The notes under the pieces were generated by a model. That model was not told the origin of the DNA. It did not search any database and saw nothing but the letters and a program-made list of their open reading frames with translations. A program made the position numbers and the translations under genes. From CAYHSY01 sp964359435 (GTDB lineage Bacteria; Patescibacteriota; Minisyncoccia; UBA6257; JAUSGH01), in the NCBI GenBank assembly GCA_964359435.1, contig CAYHSY010000051.1, positions 1-5,654 of the forward strand: DNA of 5,654 nt, read 5' to 3'. Shown here piece by piece: positions 5,326 through 5,654 of this stretch; position 1 is the stretch's first letter; every line of letters begins with the position of its first letter.

Positions 5326-5654
5326 ATGGTTCTTAGGGCGGCGAAATTTATTTTTTTAGGGATTTCGGTTATTTTTTTGTCGTCCGGAATCATGGGGCCG
5401 GCGATCGCCGCTGAAGTGGCGGTTGATGCGACCATTCATACTACGCTAACCTCTCATAACGGCAGTTCGCCGTCCGTGGTTTTTATTTCCGATCAAACCG
5501 GCTACGCTTTTTACCGAGACTCCGCCGGTTCCTGCGCGTATAGTAAAACCACGGACGGCGGCGGCGTTTGGGGAACGCCGGTTACTGTTGATGCCCAGAC
5601 CGACTGTCTAAAAATTGCCGTCTGGTATGACCGTTGGACGCCGGGTGACACTAC
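5326..5654 (+). CDS. Secreted Asp-box (BNR/sialidase-type) beta-propeller protein, N-terminal 109 aa only
   Basis: An open reading frame continues past the window end with no stop in 109 codons. It begins with a signal peptide: basic start 'MVLRAAK', hydrophobic core 'FIFLGISVIFLSSGIM', and a likely signal peptidase I site after the Ala-rich 'GPAIAA' near residues 28-29. The mature part has a Tyr/Phe-rich beta pattern ('SPSVVFISDQTGYAFYRDS') followed by 'TTDGGGVW' (residues 76-83), which fits the Asp-box consensus S/T-x-D-x-G-x-x-W found in the bladed propellers of sialidases and related secreted proteins. Two cysteines (70 and 94) flank that box and might form a disulfide. Enzymatic activity cannot be claimed because catalytic residues would lie beyond the window; binding or adhesion is equally possible. 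ATG 5326 is chosen for the signal peptide and the promoter 6 bases upstream. Confidence 0.8.
   Translation, partial: MVLRAAKFIFLGISVIFLSSGIMGPAIAAEVAVDATIHTTLTSHNGSSPSVVFISDQTGYAFYRDSAGSCAYSKTTDGGGVWGTPVTVDAQTDCLKIAVWYDRWTPGDT
5468..5560. repeat. Long nested inverted repeat in the Asp-box gene
   Basis: The 16-nt arm CGCCGTCCGTGGTTTT (5468-5483) is perfectly complementary to 5545-5560. The 61 nt between contain a second pair, AACCGGC (5496-5502) and GCCGGTT (5524-5530). Together they form a strong nested stem-loop in codons about 48-79. The outer right arm encodes the start of the Asp-box. Confidence 0.75.

Overview
The window looks like a piece of a candidate-phyla-radiation (Patescibacteria/Parcubacteria-type) genome. 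This is inferred from gene style, not from a marker gene. The cues are the 'SHQLRTPLTGIRW' H-box and the Thr-rich insertion in the second PAS domain of the histidine kinase, the small GIY-YIG protein lodged at a tRNA, AT-rich promoters placed directly against start codons, almost no convincing Shine-Dalgarno sequences, and a secreted Asp-box protein. The standard code fits: genes end in TAA or TAG and no in-frame TGA has to be read through.

Left edge (1-422, minus strand). A tRNA-Lys(UUU) gene is cut by the window start. Immediately upstream of it in transcription order lies a 91-residue GIY-YIG endonuclease gene, and upstream of that a decayed copy of the same tRNA. The endonuclease gene starts inside the decayed tRNA copy and stops inside the D-arm of the intact tRNA, so it sits exactly between two tRNA copies with a 315-bp period. 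The decayed copy has a 16-nt palindrome (333-348) where the 5' side of the anticodon stem should be. A plausible promoter (394-422) reads into the set.

Centre (523-4697, plus strand). Three signalling genes lie in one direction: a 207-residue membrane protein built from three similar two-helix units, a 416-residue dCache-like/HAMP/coiled-coil sensor without a kinase, and a 747-residue soluble protein that fuses a ferredoxin-NADP reductase-like flavin/NAD(P)H module to two PAS domains and a complete histidine kinase. The first two are directly abutting and the third follows after 41 bp. They read as a split receptor: membrane sensing parts in separate chains and a cytoplasmic kinase that may itself read the cell's redox or NAD(P)H state.

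Right part (4784-5654, plus strand). A single-domain CheY-like response regulator with its own -10 box is the probable partner of the kinase. It is followed by the 5' end of a secreted Asp-box (BNR-type) protein that runs off the window and carries a strong nested inverted repeat in its coding sequence. Three genes (538, 4798 and 5326) have a -10 hexamer only 6-8 bases before ATG, so their transcripts are predicted to be leaderless.
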